A model generated the notes under the pieces. That model was not told the origin of the DNA. It saw nothing but the letters and a program-made list of their open reading frames with translations, and did no database searches. This document shows, in pieces, positions 56,268-64,000 of a stretch of DNA of 64,000 bases. Each line of letters starts with the position of its first letter. Position 1 is the first letter of the stretch. This DNA is from CAVVGZ01 sp963747965 (GTDB lineage Bacteria; Chloroflexota; Anaerolineae; Anaerolineales; Anaerolineaceae): positions 1-64,000 of the forward strand of contig CAVVGZ010000007.1 in NCBI GenBank assembly GCA_963747965.1. Direction: 5' to 3'. The translations under genes and the position numbers were made by a program.

Positions 56268-57609
56268 ATGTTTAGAAAATCTTTTTATACGCTATTTGTT
56301 CTTGCTGTAACAGTTGTATTGGTCCTTTCTGCATGCGCTCCGGCGGTGTCGCAGCCCATTGCAACACCACCGGAAGCAGAAGCAGAAGCCCCTACCGAGC
56401 CGCCTGCTGAAGAAGCAGCACCTACCGAGCCGCCTGCTGCAGAAGCAGCACCAACTGAGGCTCCGGCTGCAACAGTAGTCTCCGCACCCGCCGCAGAGAA
56501 ATATCACTTTTGGGCTTCTCATGGTTGGCATTTATAATGACCGCGGCTGGAGCCAGGCTCATTACGATGCCGGACTATATGCCCAGGAAAAACTTCCCAA
56601 TACCGAAATGTTGTACGTTGACAAAGTAAATGTGGCAGACCGTCCTGGAGTAACCCCGGCACAGTTGGCTGAAGACCTTGTGGATAAAGGTGCCAAACTT
56701 GTGATCTTCAACTCGGATGATATGAAGGACAGCGCGGTTGAATTTGCCAAAGCCAATCCAGAAACCTTGGTGATACATGCTTCCGGTGATACATCCTGGA
56801 AGGATGGGAAAAATTTTGTAGAACTTCCAAATCTGACCAATTTTATGGGCCGCATGGAATACGGCAAGATGATGGCTGGCTGCGCAGCTGCCCTGACTAC
56901 CCAGACCGGTCAAATCGGGTACCTCGGACCGCTAATAAATGAGGAAACCCGCCGCCTGGCTGCATCTGTATATCTTGGTGCAAAATACTGCTGGTCGGAG
57001 TATCTTGGGAAAGATGCGGCAGATCTGAAATTTAAAGTGACATGGATTGGATTCTGGTTCAACATCCCTGGTGTTACATCTGATCCTACCCAGGTTGCAG
57101 ATGAATTTTTCAATAGCGGGTATGATGTCGTGGTTTCCGGGATTGATACCACAGAGGCTCTCGTCCAGGCAAAAAAAGCTGCAGGCGAAGGCAAATCTGT
57201 CCGGGCAGTTTCCTATGATTATATTGATGGATGCGCCGAAGCGCCTGAGGTTTGTCTTGGCGTACCCTACTTCAACTGGGGTCCTTCCTATGTAAAATGG
57301 CTGACGGCCGCCCAGGATGGCTCCTTTAAATCCACCTGGGAATGGAACTCCCCCGATTGGGGTGACCTCAATAATCCGGATACCAGTGCTGTCGGATTCA
57401 AAAAGGGTGATGGCCTATCAGCAGATGCCTCGGCAAAATTGGATGATTTCATCAAAGAGCTTGCAGGTGGTTTGAACCTCTGGACTGGTCCAATTAATCT
57501 TCAGGATGGATCGGAATATATCCCGGCTGGAACCCCGGCTACAGATTTCCAGGTCTGGTATTTACCCCAGTTATTGGAGGGGATGGAAGGTCAAAGCGCT
57601 TCTGAGTAA
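56268..57609 (+). CDS. BMP-family substrate-binding lipoprotein of a nucleoside/purine ABC importer, one frameshift
   Basis: Signal peptide and lipobox (FVLAVTVVLVLSACAPAV), then a Glu/Pro/Thr-rich spacer made of repeated APTEPPAEEA-like units, then a BMP/PnrA-type binding domain: YNDRGWSQAHYDAGLYAQEK, NVADRPGVTPAQLAEDLVDK, YGKMMAGCAAALTTQTGQIG, YLGPLINEETRRLAASVYLG and VVVSGIDTTEALVQAKKAAG. The frame breaks near 56509 with one extra T; FGLLMVGIYNDRGW is restored. Corrected length is about 447 residues. BMP proteins bind nucleosides or purines; the ATPase and two permeases follow. GAGGAG precedes ATG 56268. Confidence 0.9.
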
Positions 57610-57628
57610 GTGATTTCTTTTTTCATTG

Positions 57629-57657
57629 AAGGGGAAGGCAGCAAAAGCCTTCCCCTT
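57629..57657 (+). other. Intercistronic hairpin between binding protein and ATPase
   Basis: AAGGGGAAGGC (57629-57639) pairs perfectly with GCCTTCCCCTT (57647-57657), 7-nt loop, followed by TCTTGG. It could reduce read-through or protect the 3' end of the binding protein mRNA, favouring its higher expression over the ATPase and permeases. Confidence 0.75.
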
Positions 57658-57673
57658 TCTTGGTTGGAAAACT

Positions 57674-59167
57674 ATGGACATCGTGCTGAAGAACATCAAT
57701 AAGAGCTTTGGTAAAGTTCAGGCTAATCAAAATATCAATTTATCCATTCCAGCTGGCAGTATTCAGGGATTATTGGGCGAAAATGGGGCTGGAAAAAGCA
57801 CATTGATGAAAATTCTTTCGGGTTTTATCCAACCAGATTCAGGGGAGATTATTCTGGATGGAAAATGTGTGAAAATTCAAAATCCGGCCGATAGCATGCA
57901 TTATGGTATCGGTATGCTTCATCAGGACCCGCTAGATTTTCCGCCCATGCAGGTACTGGAAAATTTCGTTATAGGTCAACCAGGGTCTATTCTTTTATCC
58001 AATAAAAAAGTTGAACAGGAATTTGACCAGTTACAACAACAATTTGGTTTTACATTAAAGCCTCATTCCTATGTTGATACCCTGACAGTAGGTGAGAGAC
58101 AGCAGTTAGAAATATTGCGTTTGTTACATCTTGGAGCGCAGGTGTTGATTTTAGATGAACCAACCACCGGAATCAGCTCACAACAAAAACAGCTCCTATT
58201 TTCCACCCTCAGGTTGCTGGCTCAACAAGACAAGACGATTATTTTGGTTTCCCATAAATTGGAAGATGTTGAGAACCTTTGCAGTCAAATTGCTGTCCTG
58301 CGCAAAGGAGAACTGGTCGGGGAGATTAATCCACCCTATTTTACGGAAAACCTGGTAAGAATGATGTTTGGTAAGAGCCTGATAGAATGGCAAGGGGTAG
58401 ATTGTGCTGGAGACACCCCGGTTATGAAACTGGAAAAGATGGAAATATCCGATCCCCGTCTTACGATTGGACCTGTGGACCTGGAACTTTGCAAAGGGGA
58501 AGTAATTGGTTTGGCTGGTATGGAAGGGAGTGGTCAGGATATCTTCTTAAGAGCTTGTGCCGGATTGATCCGGCCAACCAGTGGAAAGATAATCATTAAC
58601 AATCGCAACATGATTGGTGAACAATATCATGTTTTCATGAAGGAGGGAATTAAATTCCTTCCGGCATCGCGGTTGGAGGAAGGGCTCGTCCAGGGATTAA
58701 CGGTGGGTGACCATTTTGTATTGACTGATAAAAGACAAGGCTTTTTCATTGACAGGAAAATTGCCGACGAATTCGCCAAGGAAGGCATTAAAAATTACGA
58801 GATAAAAGGATCCACACAAAGCCTGGTGGAATCCCTTTCTGGGGGAAACCAGCAGAGATTAATGCTGGCGTTGTTACAAACCCCCTTATGGATTTTATTT
58901 TTAGAGCATCCAACCAGGGGATTGGATATTGAATCCAGTATGGATGTATGGTTAAAATTGAAAGACCGTTGTAAAGGTGGGACAGCAATCCTCTTTTTCT
59001 CGCCAGACCTGGAGGAAATCCTTCAATACAGCGACCGAATTCTGGTGTTTTACAATGGACAGGTCTCCGTACCATTAAAAAAAGGCGATTTCACGCTTGA
59101 CCAATTGGGCCAACTAATTGGTGGGAAAGGCTGGCAAGAAATCCACCAACTGCAGGCAAGAGAATGA
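57674..59167 (+). CDS. ABC transporter ATPase with two nucleotide-binding domains (nucleoside importer type)
   Basis: Tandem ATPase of the sugar/nucleoside importer class. First domain: Walker A GLLGENGAGKSTLMKIL, signature TVGERQQLEILR, Walker B VLILDEPTTGIS. Second domain: degenerate Walker A GLAGMEGSGQDIFLRACAGL, signature SLSGGNQQRLMLALLQ, Walker B ILFLEHPTRGLD. A less conserved second Walker A and Glu replaced by His-containing EHPTRG are usual for this class (as in NupO/RnsB-type ATPases). Intact, 497 residues from ATG 57674; the open frame extends upstream over a hairpin, which is not coding. It ends overlapping the permease start (ATGA). Energises uptake together with the two permeases. 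Confidence 0.93.
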   Translation: MDIVLKNINKSFGKVQANQNINLSIPAGSIQGLLGENGAGKSTLMKILSGFIQPDSGEIILDGKCVKIQNPADSMHYGIGMLHQDPLDFPPMQVLENFVIGQPGSILLSNKKVEQEFDQLQQQFGFTLKPHSYVDTLTVGERQQLEILRLLHLGAQVLILDEPTTGISSQQKQLLFSTLRLLAQQDKTIILVSHKLEDVENLCSQIAVLRKGELVGEINPPYFTENLVRMMFGKSLIEWQGVDCAGDTPVMKLEKMEISDPRLTIGPVDLELCKGEVIGLAGMEGSGQDIFLRACAGLIRPTSGKIIINNRNMIGEQYHVFMKEGIKFLPASRLEEGLVQGLTVGDHFVLTDKRQGFFIDRKIADEFAKEGIKNYEIKGSTQSLVESLSGGNQQRLMLALLQTPLWILFLEHPTRGLDIESSMDVWLKLKDRCKGGTAILFFSPDLEEILQYSDRILVFYNGQVSVPLKKGDFTLDQLGQLIGGKGWQEIHQLQARE

Positions 59168-60228
59168 ATAATAAAAAACCTTTCTGGTTAAATGTTGGTT
59201 TCCAGGTTGTTGGAATTTTCCTCGCGTTTATTTTTACAATCCTGATTTTAATTCTCACTGGTTCCTCTCCGTTGGAAACCTTCCGCCAGATCGCACTCGG
59301 TTCGTTTGGGTCTGTAAAAAAGATTGCAGATGTGATGGTGATTACAATTCCCCTTACCATTATCACAAGCGGATTGTTGATTACATTTATGGCCGGCCTT
59401 TGGAATATTGGCATTGAAGGCCAAATTACCCTGGGAGCAATATTTACCACCTGGATAATGCGATTGCTTCAAGATACCCAGGGACCACCAGCAATGATCA
59501 TTCTACTATCGGTGTTGGCAGGAATGGTTGGCGGTTGTATTTGGGCTTTATTAGTCGGATTGTTGAAGGTTTTTGGAGGTGTTAATGAAATATTTGGTGG
59601 CCTTGGTCTCAATTTTGTGGCAACTGCGCTGACCTTATGGCTCATTTTTGGACCGTGGAAACGTCCTGGAATTGGCTCCATGAGCGGGACAGTTCCATTC
59701 CCAGAAGAGTTATGGCTTGGGACAATCCCCGGGTACCGGTTAAGTATCTGGGGGCTTATTCTGGCATTTTCTGCATTCCTGGCGGTGTATTTCTTATTGA
59801 AGGACACTATTATTGGATTAAGACTAAAAGCAATCGGAAAAAACCTAAGAGCGTCTTATCAGGTAGGTATTCCTGCCTGGCAGCATATGATTCTCGCATT
59901 TCTCCTTTGCGGTTTACTGGCTGGATTGGCAGGATCTTTACAGGTGGTTGGTTTTCATCACCGCCTTGTGCCTTCCATTTCAGGAGGGTATGGATTTTCT
60001 GCGCTGCTAATTGCCATGTTGATTAGTTACCGTGCTTTTTATATCATTCCAGTAGCCATATTTTTTGCTGCTTTAAACCTTGGGAGTATACAGCTTCCTA
60101 TTGTATTAAAGATTGATTCGTCCCTGGCAGGTGTGTTGCAGGGCGTCCTGGTGTTATCTGTAATCATAATGGAAGGTATTCGCCTGCGAATGATGGAAAA
60201 AATCGGGAGAGAACAACATGATCAATGA
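59164..60228 (+). CDS. ABC transporter permease 1 (nucleoside/purine type)
   Basis: BPD_transp_2 family permease with about ten helices (VGFQVVGIFLAFIFTILILI, KIADVMVITIPLTIITSGLL, FMAGLWNIGIEGQITLGAIF, VNEIFGGLGLNFVATALTLW, MILAFLLCGLLAGLAGSLQV, FSALLIAMLISYRAFYIIPV). The NIGIEGQ and NEIFGGLGLNF motifs are typical of the nucleoside (PnrC/NupP) subgroup. Intact at 354 residues. Starts within the ATPase stop codon (4-bp overlap) and overlaps the next permease by 11 bp. Confidence 0.92.
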   Translation: MNNKKPFWLNVGFQVVGIFLAFIFTILILILTGSSPLETFRQIALGSFGSVKKIADVMVITIPLTIITSGLLITFMAGLWNIGIEGQITLGAIFTTWIMRLLQDTQGPPAMIILLSVLAGMVGGCIWALLVGLLKVFGGVNEIFGGLGLNFVATALTLWLIFGPWKRPGIGSMSGTVPFPEELWLGTIPGYRLSIWGLILAFSAFLAVYFLLKDTIIGLRLKAIGKNLRASYQVGIPAWQHMILAFLLCGLLAGLAGSLQVVGFHHRLVPSISGGYGFSALLIAMLISYRAFYIIPVAIFFAALNLGSIQLPIVLKIDSSLAGVLQGVLVLSVIIMEGIRLRMMEKIGREQHDQ

Positions 60229-61216
60229 TGCCATCCTGATGGGTCTTGCCGGCGTATTGGCTACCGCTTCTCCGGTAATATTTGCAGTGATTGGGGAGAC
60301 AATATCCGAACGTGCGGGTGTGATCAATCTCTCATTAAACGGGGCAATCCTGCTTTCAGCGATGGTTGGATTTGCTGCTGCCGTCTATTTCAACAGCACA
60401 ATCGCCGGTCTGTTGGCTGGAATGCTTATAGGTGCTTTAATCGGTTTGATAATCTCAATCAGTAGTATCAGCCTATTTCAATCCCAGGTAGCTGTGGGGT
60501 TTGTGCTTGCATTAACCTGCAGGGATCTAAGCTACTTCCTGGGGAATCCGCTGATGAGTGTTACCGGACCCACTATGAAAGTAGTCCCAATACCTTTCCT
60601 AAGCCAGCTACCTGTTCTTGGAGAATTATTCTTCCACCATGACCTTATGACATATGCCAGTTTTATCCTCATTATCTTCAGCTGGTTTTACATTTTCAAA
60701 ACGCGTCCCGGATTAATGCTACAAGGAATAGGTGAAAGACCTGCCGCAGCTTATGTTAGAGGCGCTGATGTAATTCGTTTACGATACATATACACCATTG
60801 TTGGAGGCGCTTTAGTCGGATTGGCAGGGCCGATGTACTCGTTAAATATAAAAGCTGGCTGGAAGGGGACTCTTTCCGGGTTAGATGGAATTGGATGGAT
60901 AGCACTGGCTATCACCATATTCGGGGGCTGGAATCCTCTCCGGGCAGCATTTGGGGCGTATCTTTTTGCCTTACTACAATGGTTGGGCCTGGTATTACAA
61001 CCAAACCTTCCCAATATTCCATCACAATTGTTACAAGTGGCACCATTTCCTTTAATGATCCTGACATTATTACTGGTTAATTTTGGTAACACAGAATGGT
61101 TTGCACGCCTGATGGCGGTGCTGCCACCCCACCCCCGCGTAATACTTGGTAACATTCTCCGTTCTTTGCGCGCCGCACCTCCAGCAGCACTGGGTGTTCC
61201 ATTTAAGAAAGAGTAA
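60218..61216 (+). CDS. ABC transporter permease 2 (nucleoside/purine type)
   Basis: BPD_transp_2 family permease: TASPVIFAVIGETISERAGV, INLSLNGAILLSAMVGFAAA, AVGFVLALTCRDLSYFLGNP, GLMLQGIGERPAAAYVRGAD and WIALAITIFGGWNPLRAAFG. The ERAGVINLSLNGAIL segment (related to ERAGVLNLGVEG of other members) identifies the NupQ/PnrD subgroup. Intact at 332 residues, with about ten helices. Completes the importer; the next gene starts 49 bp later. Confidence 0.92.
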   Translation: MINDAILMGLAGVLATASPVIFAVIGETISERAGVINLSLNGAILLSAMVGFAAAVYFNSTIAGLLAGMLIGALIGLIISISSISLFQSQVAVGFVLALTCRDLSYFLGNPLMSVTGPTMKVVPIPFLSQLPVLGELFFHHDLMTYASFILIIFSWFYIFKTRPGLMLQGIGERPAAAYVRGADVIRLRYIYTIVGGALVGLAGPMYSLNIKAGWKGTLSGLDGIGWIALAITIFGGWNPLRAAFGAYLFALLQWLGLVLQPNLPNIPSQLLQVAPFPLMILTLLLVNFGNTEWFARLMAVLPPHPRVILGNILRSLRAAPPAALGVPFKKE

Positions 61217-61265
61217 CCATTAACAAGTAAAATAAGGCCAAGATCTCGATTTTACAGGAAAGGTT

Positions 61266-62530
61266 ATGACGCATATATCCCAATATACCGGTTTTAATTG
61301 CAGTGTTTGTGGTCAATTTTACAAGAAAGATTCTGTCCAATATGTTTGCCCAAGAGATGGCGGGAACCTGGATGTTGTGTTGGATTATGAAAATATCAAA
61401 AAAAGATTTGGACCAGAAGATATTTTCAACAACAAAAATCACTCCATGTGGCGCTATTTACCGCTTCTACCCGTAAAGGACCCTGGCTGGGATGAGACCC
61501 CTCTACGATCGGTTGGCTGGACGCCCACATACCAGAACCGGTTATTATCTGAGTCACTGGGTCTTAAAAACCTGTGGATCAAAGATGAAGGGCGAAACCC
61601 GACAGCATCCTTAAAAGACCGCGCAAGTGCGCTGGTTGTTGCCAGGGCGATGGAACTTCAAGCTGAAGTCATCGTGACAGCGTCTACCGGAAATGCCGGA
61701 GCTGCCCTGGCCGGCATGGCGGCGGCAGTTGGTCAAAAAGCGGTTATTTTTGCTCCCAAAACTGCCCCGCCCGCAAAAGTTGCCCAGCTGCTTGTATTTG
61801 GTGCAAAGGTTGTTCTGGTAGATGGAAATTATGATCAGGCATTTGACCTATCCTTACAGGCATCTGATGAATTTGGATGGTACTGCCGGAATACTGGCTT
61901 CAATCCATTTACACTGGAAGGAAAAAAAACTGCTGCTTTGGAAATTTGGGAAAATCAAATTATAGGTTTTCATTTACATGAAAAACCCCTTGCAATATTT
62001 GTCTCAGTGGGGGATGGTAATATTATTTCTGGTTTACATAAAGGATTTAAAGATCTGATACAACTGGGCTGGCTGGATACCGCTCCTCGCTTGTTTGGCA
62101 TCCAGGCTGAGGGTTCGGCTGCTGTTGCAAATGCATTTTTCAACCATTCGGAGATAATCAATCCTGTCTCTGCGAACACAATTGCAGACTCAATCTCGGT
62201 AGATTATCCCAGGGATGGTATACGAGCCGTCCGGGCTGCGGTCCAGACGGAGGGAGGTTACCTGACAGTCTCCGATGCCGAAATCCTAAAATCAATCAAA
62301 GAGCTGGGCAGATACGGCATCTTTGCTGAACCTGCCGGTGCTGCCTCTTTTGCCGGTTTAAAGAAAGCTGTCCATGCTAAAATCATAAAACCGGATGACC
62401 CGGTTTTAATAATGGTGACTGGCAACGGGTTAAGGATATTAAAGCTGCTAACCAGGCAGTAGACCCAGCTCCAATTATTGAACCCAGTATGGCTGCTCTA
62501 AAAGAACTGATGAATAGAGGTAATTTCTAG
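61266..62530 (+). CDS. Threonine synthase-like PLP enzyme, frameshift near the 3' end
   Basis: Fold-type II PLP enzyme. N-terminal zinc-ribbon-like segment NCSVCGQFYKKDSVQYVCPR (three Cys and a following DGGN), then TPTYQNRLLSESLGLKNLWI, the PLP Lys in RNPTASLKDRASALVVARAM, VTASTGNAGAALAGMAAAV and the phosphate loop region SVGDGNIISGLHKGF. The visible frame stops at 62460, but one missing A near 62432 would allow GLKDIKAANQAVDPAPII and PSMAALKELMNRGNF to end at TAG 62528, the usual threonine synthase finish. Corrected length about 421 residues. Known threonine synthases make threonine from phosphohomoserine; here, next to carbamoyl-metabolism genes, a diaminopropionate ammonia-lyase-type role is an alternative. 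Confidence 0.82.
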
Positions 62531-62550
62531 AAAATAGGATAAGTGGAAGA

Positions 62551-63475
62551 ATGAAACCAACTTTTACCATCGTTGCTCCCGTTTTCAATGAAAAAGACAA
62601 TGTAAGGGAGCTTCACCAACGCATAACAGAGGTGATGGAGAGCACCGGAGAACCGTGGGAATTTGTAATTGTAGATGATGGATCAAGCGACGGTTCTACC
62701 GATATGATAAAGGAGCTATCAAAAGAGGATAATCATGTGCGGCCGGTCATTTTTGCACGTAACTTTGGCCATCAAATTGCAGTCACAGCCGGATTGGATT
62801 ATTCGCGGGGATGCGGTTGTTGTGGTTGATGCAGACTTACAGGATCCTCCAGAGACAATCTTGAAGCTAATCGAAAAATGGCGGGAGGGGTATCAGGTTG
62901 TCTATGCTGTCCGCACCGAACGTGAAGGTGAAACATGGTTTAAAACTTTCACTGCATCCCTTTTTTACCGGATTATTTTTCGCATCACAGATGTAAAGAT
63001 CCCTATGGACACCGGGGATTTCAGGCTGATGGACCGCAAGGTTGTAAATGTGATGAACCAGATGCGGGAGAAACATCGATTCCTGCGCGGGATGGGTGCA
63101 TGGGTTGGTTTCCGGCAGATTGGCGTACCATATAAACGCGCCGCCCGTCATGCTGGTGAGACTAAATACCCGTTTCGAAAAATGTTGAAGTTAGCTATCA
63201 CTGCGATTACCGGGTTTTCATATTTCCCACTTCAGATGGCAACTTATTTTGGATTCATCTCCGCTGGAATAAGTATTCTGGCGATCCCGCTTGTGATTCT
63301 TTTACGTGTGATTGCAGGACAGGCATTTTTAGGGCAGGCAACTACATTAATAGCAGTTCTATTCCTAGGGGGAGTCCAATTAATATCGCTGGGAATTCTC
63401 GGTGAATACATTGGCAGAATTTATGATGAGGTAAAGGGAAGACCGCTGTATATCGTCAGTGATGAACCAGATTAG
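62551..63475 (+). CDS. GT2 family glycosyltransferase (dolichyl-phosphate-mannose synthase-like), one frameshift
   Basis: GT-A fold domain followed by two C-terminal membrane helices, as in GtrB/Dpm1-type polyprenyl-phosphate sugar transferases. Motifs: FTIVAPVFNEKDNVRELHQR, EFVIVDDGSSDGSTDMIKEL, NFGHQIAVTAGLD, then after the break AVVVVDADLQDPPETILKLI (DxD), DTGDFRLMDRKVV and FLRGMGAWVGFRQIGVPYKR. Helices: YFGFISAGISILAIPLVILL and LIAVLFLGGVQLISLGILGE. The frame breaks near 62808 (one missing G in CGGGGATGCG). Corrected length is about 308 residues. Not obviously linked to the neighbouring catabolic genes. Confidence 0.9.
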
Positions 63476-63506
63476 GGAATAACATTAACTAATTAAGGAT
63501 AAAAAA

Positions 63507-64000
63507 ATGGCAAAGATCGATTTAACTCTTTTTGAGGACCAATTAAGAAGTGCAGTAAATCGCTCAAGGGATAGGAATATCATCATTCCCACTTTTGAAC
63601 AAATGAAGAATCCAAAATTGGTTCCTGAAAAGATTCGTCAGGAATTAAACCGGATTGGTCTATGGGATATCACCGCACGCAATCTTTTCCGGATTACCTG
63701 GAAAAACCAGTCTATCCCATTCGGAGGCGGATTTGATGGTGTAAATTATATTGAATTTCCCAGGCAGCTTACCGGTGTTGATGCGCGCATTATTGCATTA
63801 GTTGGAAAATGGTTTCCAACAGGCGCACACAAAGTAGGAGCAACATTTGGATGCCTGGTCCCCAGGTTAGTTACCGGCCAATTTAATCCGGAAATCCAAA
63901 AAGCAGTATGGCCTTCAACAGGCAATTTCTGCCGCGGCGGAGCATATAATTCAACGCTGCTTGGATGCAATTCCATTGCAATTCTGCCGGAGGGGATGAG
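63507..64000 (+). CDS. PLP-dependent enzyme (fold type II), partial (3' end off window)
   Basis: Open from ATG 63507 (AAGGAT upstream) to the window edge: about 164 codons. It contains PIRRELNRI-type helices, FGGGFDGVNYIEFPRQLTG, GKWFPTGAHKVGATFGCLVP (likely PLP Lys in GAHKVG) and VWPSTGNFCRGGAYNSTLLG (PLP phosphate-binding STGN loop). It resembles proteins annotated as PLP-dependent beta-subunit-like enzymes in Chloroflexota. The reaction cannot be told from this part. It follows the glycosyltransferase on the same strand. Confidence 0.75.
   Translation, partial: MAKIDLTLFEDQLRSAVNRSRDRNIIIPTFEQMKNPKLVPEKIRQELNRIGLWDITARNLFRITWKNQSIPFGGGFDGVNYIEFPRQLTGVDARIIALVGKWFPTGAHKVGATFGCLVPRLVTGQFNPEIQKAVWPSTGNFCRGGAYNSTLLGCNSIAILPEGM

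Noticed and set aside
61266..62530. Assigning this gene as diaminopropionate ammonia-lyase (ygeX)
   Set aside because: The zinc-ribbon N-terminus and overall pattern fit threonine synthase better; the alternative is only suggested by the neighbours.

Overview
The window looks like a draft chromosomal segment from a Chloroflexota bacterium, most likely an Anaerolineae-type anaerobe. This rests on the gene families and the abundance of palindromic intergenic repeats; no 16S rRNA or ribosomal protein marker is present. A key feature is the large number of single-nucleotide reading-frame breaks, more than twenty spread over the whole window. In most of them both halves still match one family and one inserted or deleted base restores the protein. 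I read these as mainly assembly or sequencing indels and annotate such loci as single genes, stating where the break is.

Layout. 1-17.2 kb is strongly GC-rich: phosphohexomutase (runs off the left edge), a GH130 phosphorylase, a TauE-type exporter, a saccharopine-type lysine degradation pair, a GH13 amylase, an AlbA/Schlafen-type regulator, a tandemly duplicated lipoprotein gene, Lon and FolC, and a membrane protein gene that stops abruptly near 17.18 kb. Its gaps and one gene carry 7-bp (heptameric) tandem repeats. 17.2-34.2 kb is an accessory zone: a PQQ-propeller protein, an FAD oxidoreductase, a pRiA4b-type protein, a MntA/HepT-like pair, a divergent FtsZ paralogue, a type IIG restriction-modification gene, nuclease-like small genes and a RAYT transposase. 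Between them lie decayed copies of the 3' end of R-M genes and palindromic repeats. 34.2-43.4 kb holds RNase P RNA (with extra copies of its 3' end), mutL, sir2, tilS, a recombinase lacking catalytic residues, an LCP protein, a membrane sensor and tRNA-Leu. 43.4-49.3 kb is housekeeping: an FtsB-like protein, panB-panE-panC, ugd and folD.

49.4-64 kb resembles a nitrogen-salvage or purine-type catabolic locus: an SsnA/8-oxoguanine-deaminase-like amidohydrolase, two different carbamoyltransferases, carbamate kinase, a BMP-type nucleoside/purine ABC importer, a threonine-synthase-like enzyme and a second PLP enzyme cut by the right edge. A plausible reading is uptake of a purine-like compound, hydrolysis, release of carbamoyl phosphate and ATP formation by carbamate kinase, as proposed for the E. 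coli yge/ssnA region. Substrates cannot be read from sequence alone.

The most unusual observations are the repeated RNase P RNA 3' ends with an 18-nt insert in the conserved segment, the series of R-M gene 3' tails, the amber codon exactly at the regulatory Tyr of the HepT-like toxin, the FtsZ paralogue with a changed T7 loop, the recombinase with Tyr replaced by Ser, and the two-carbamoyltransferase locus.
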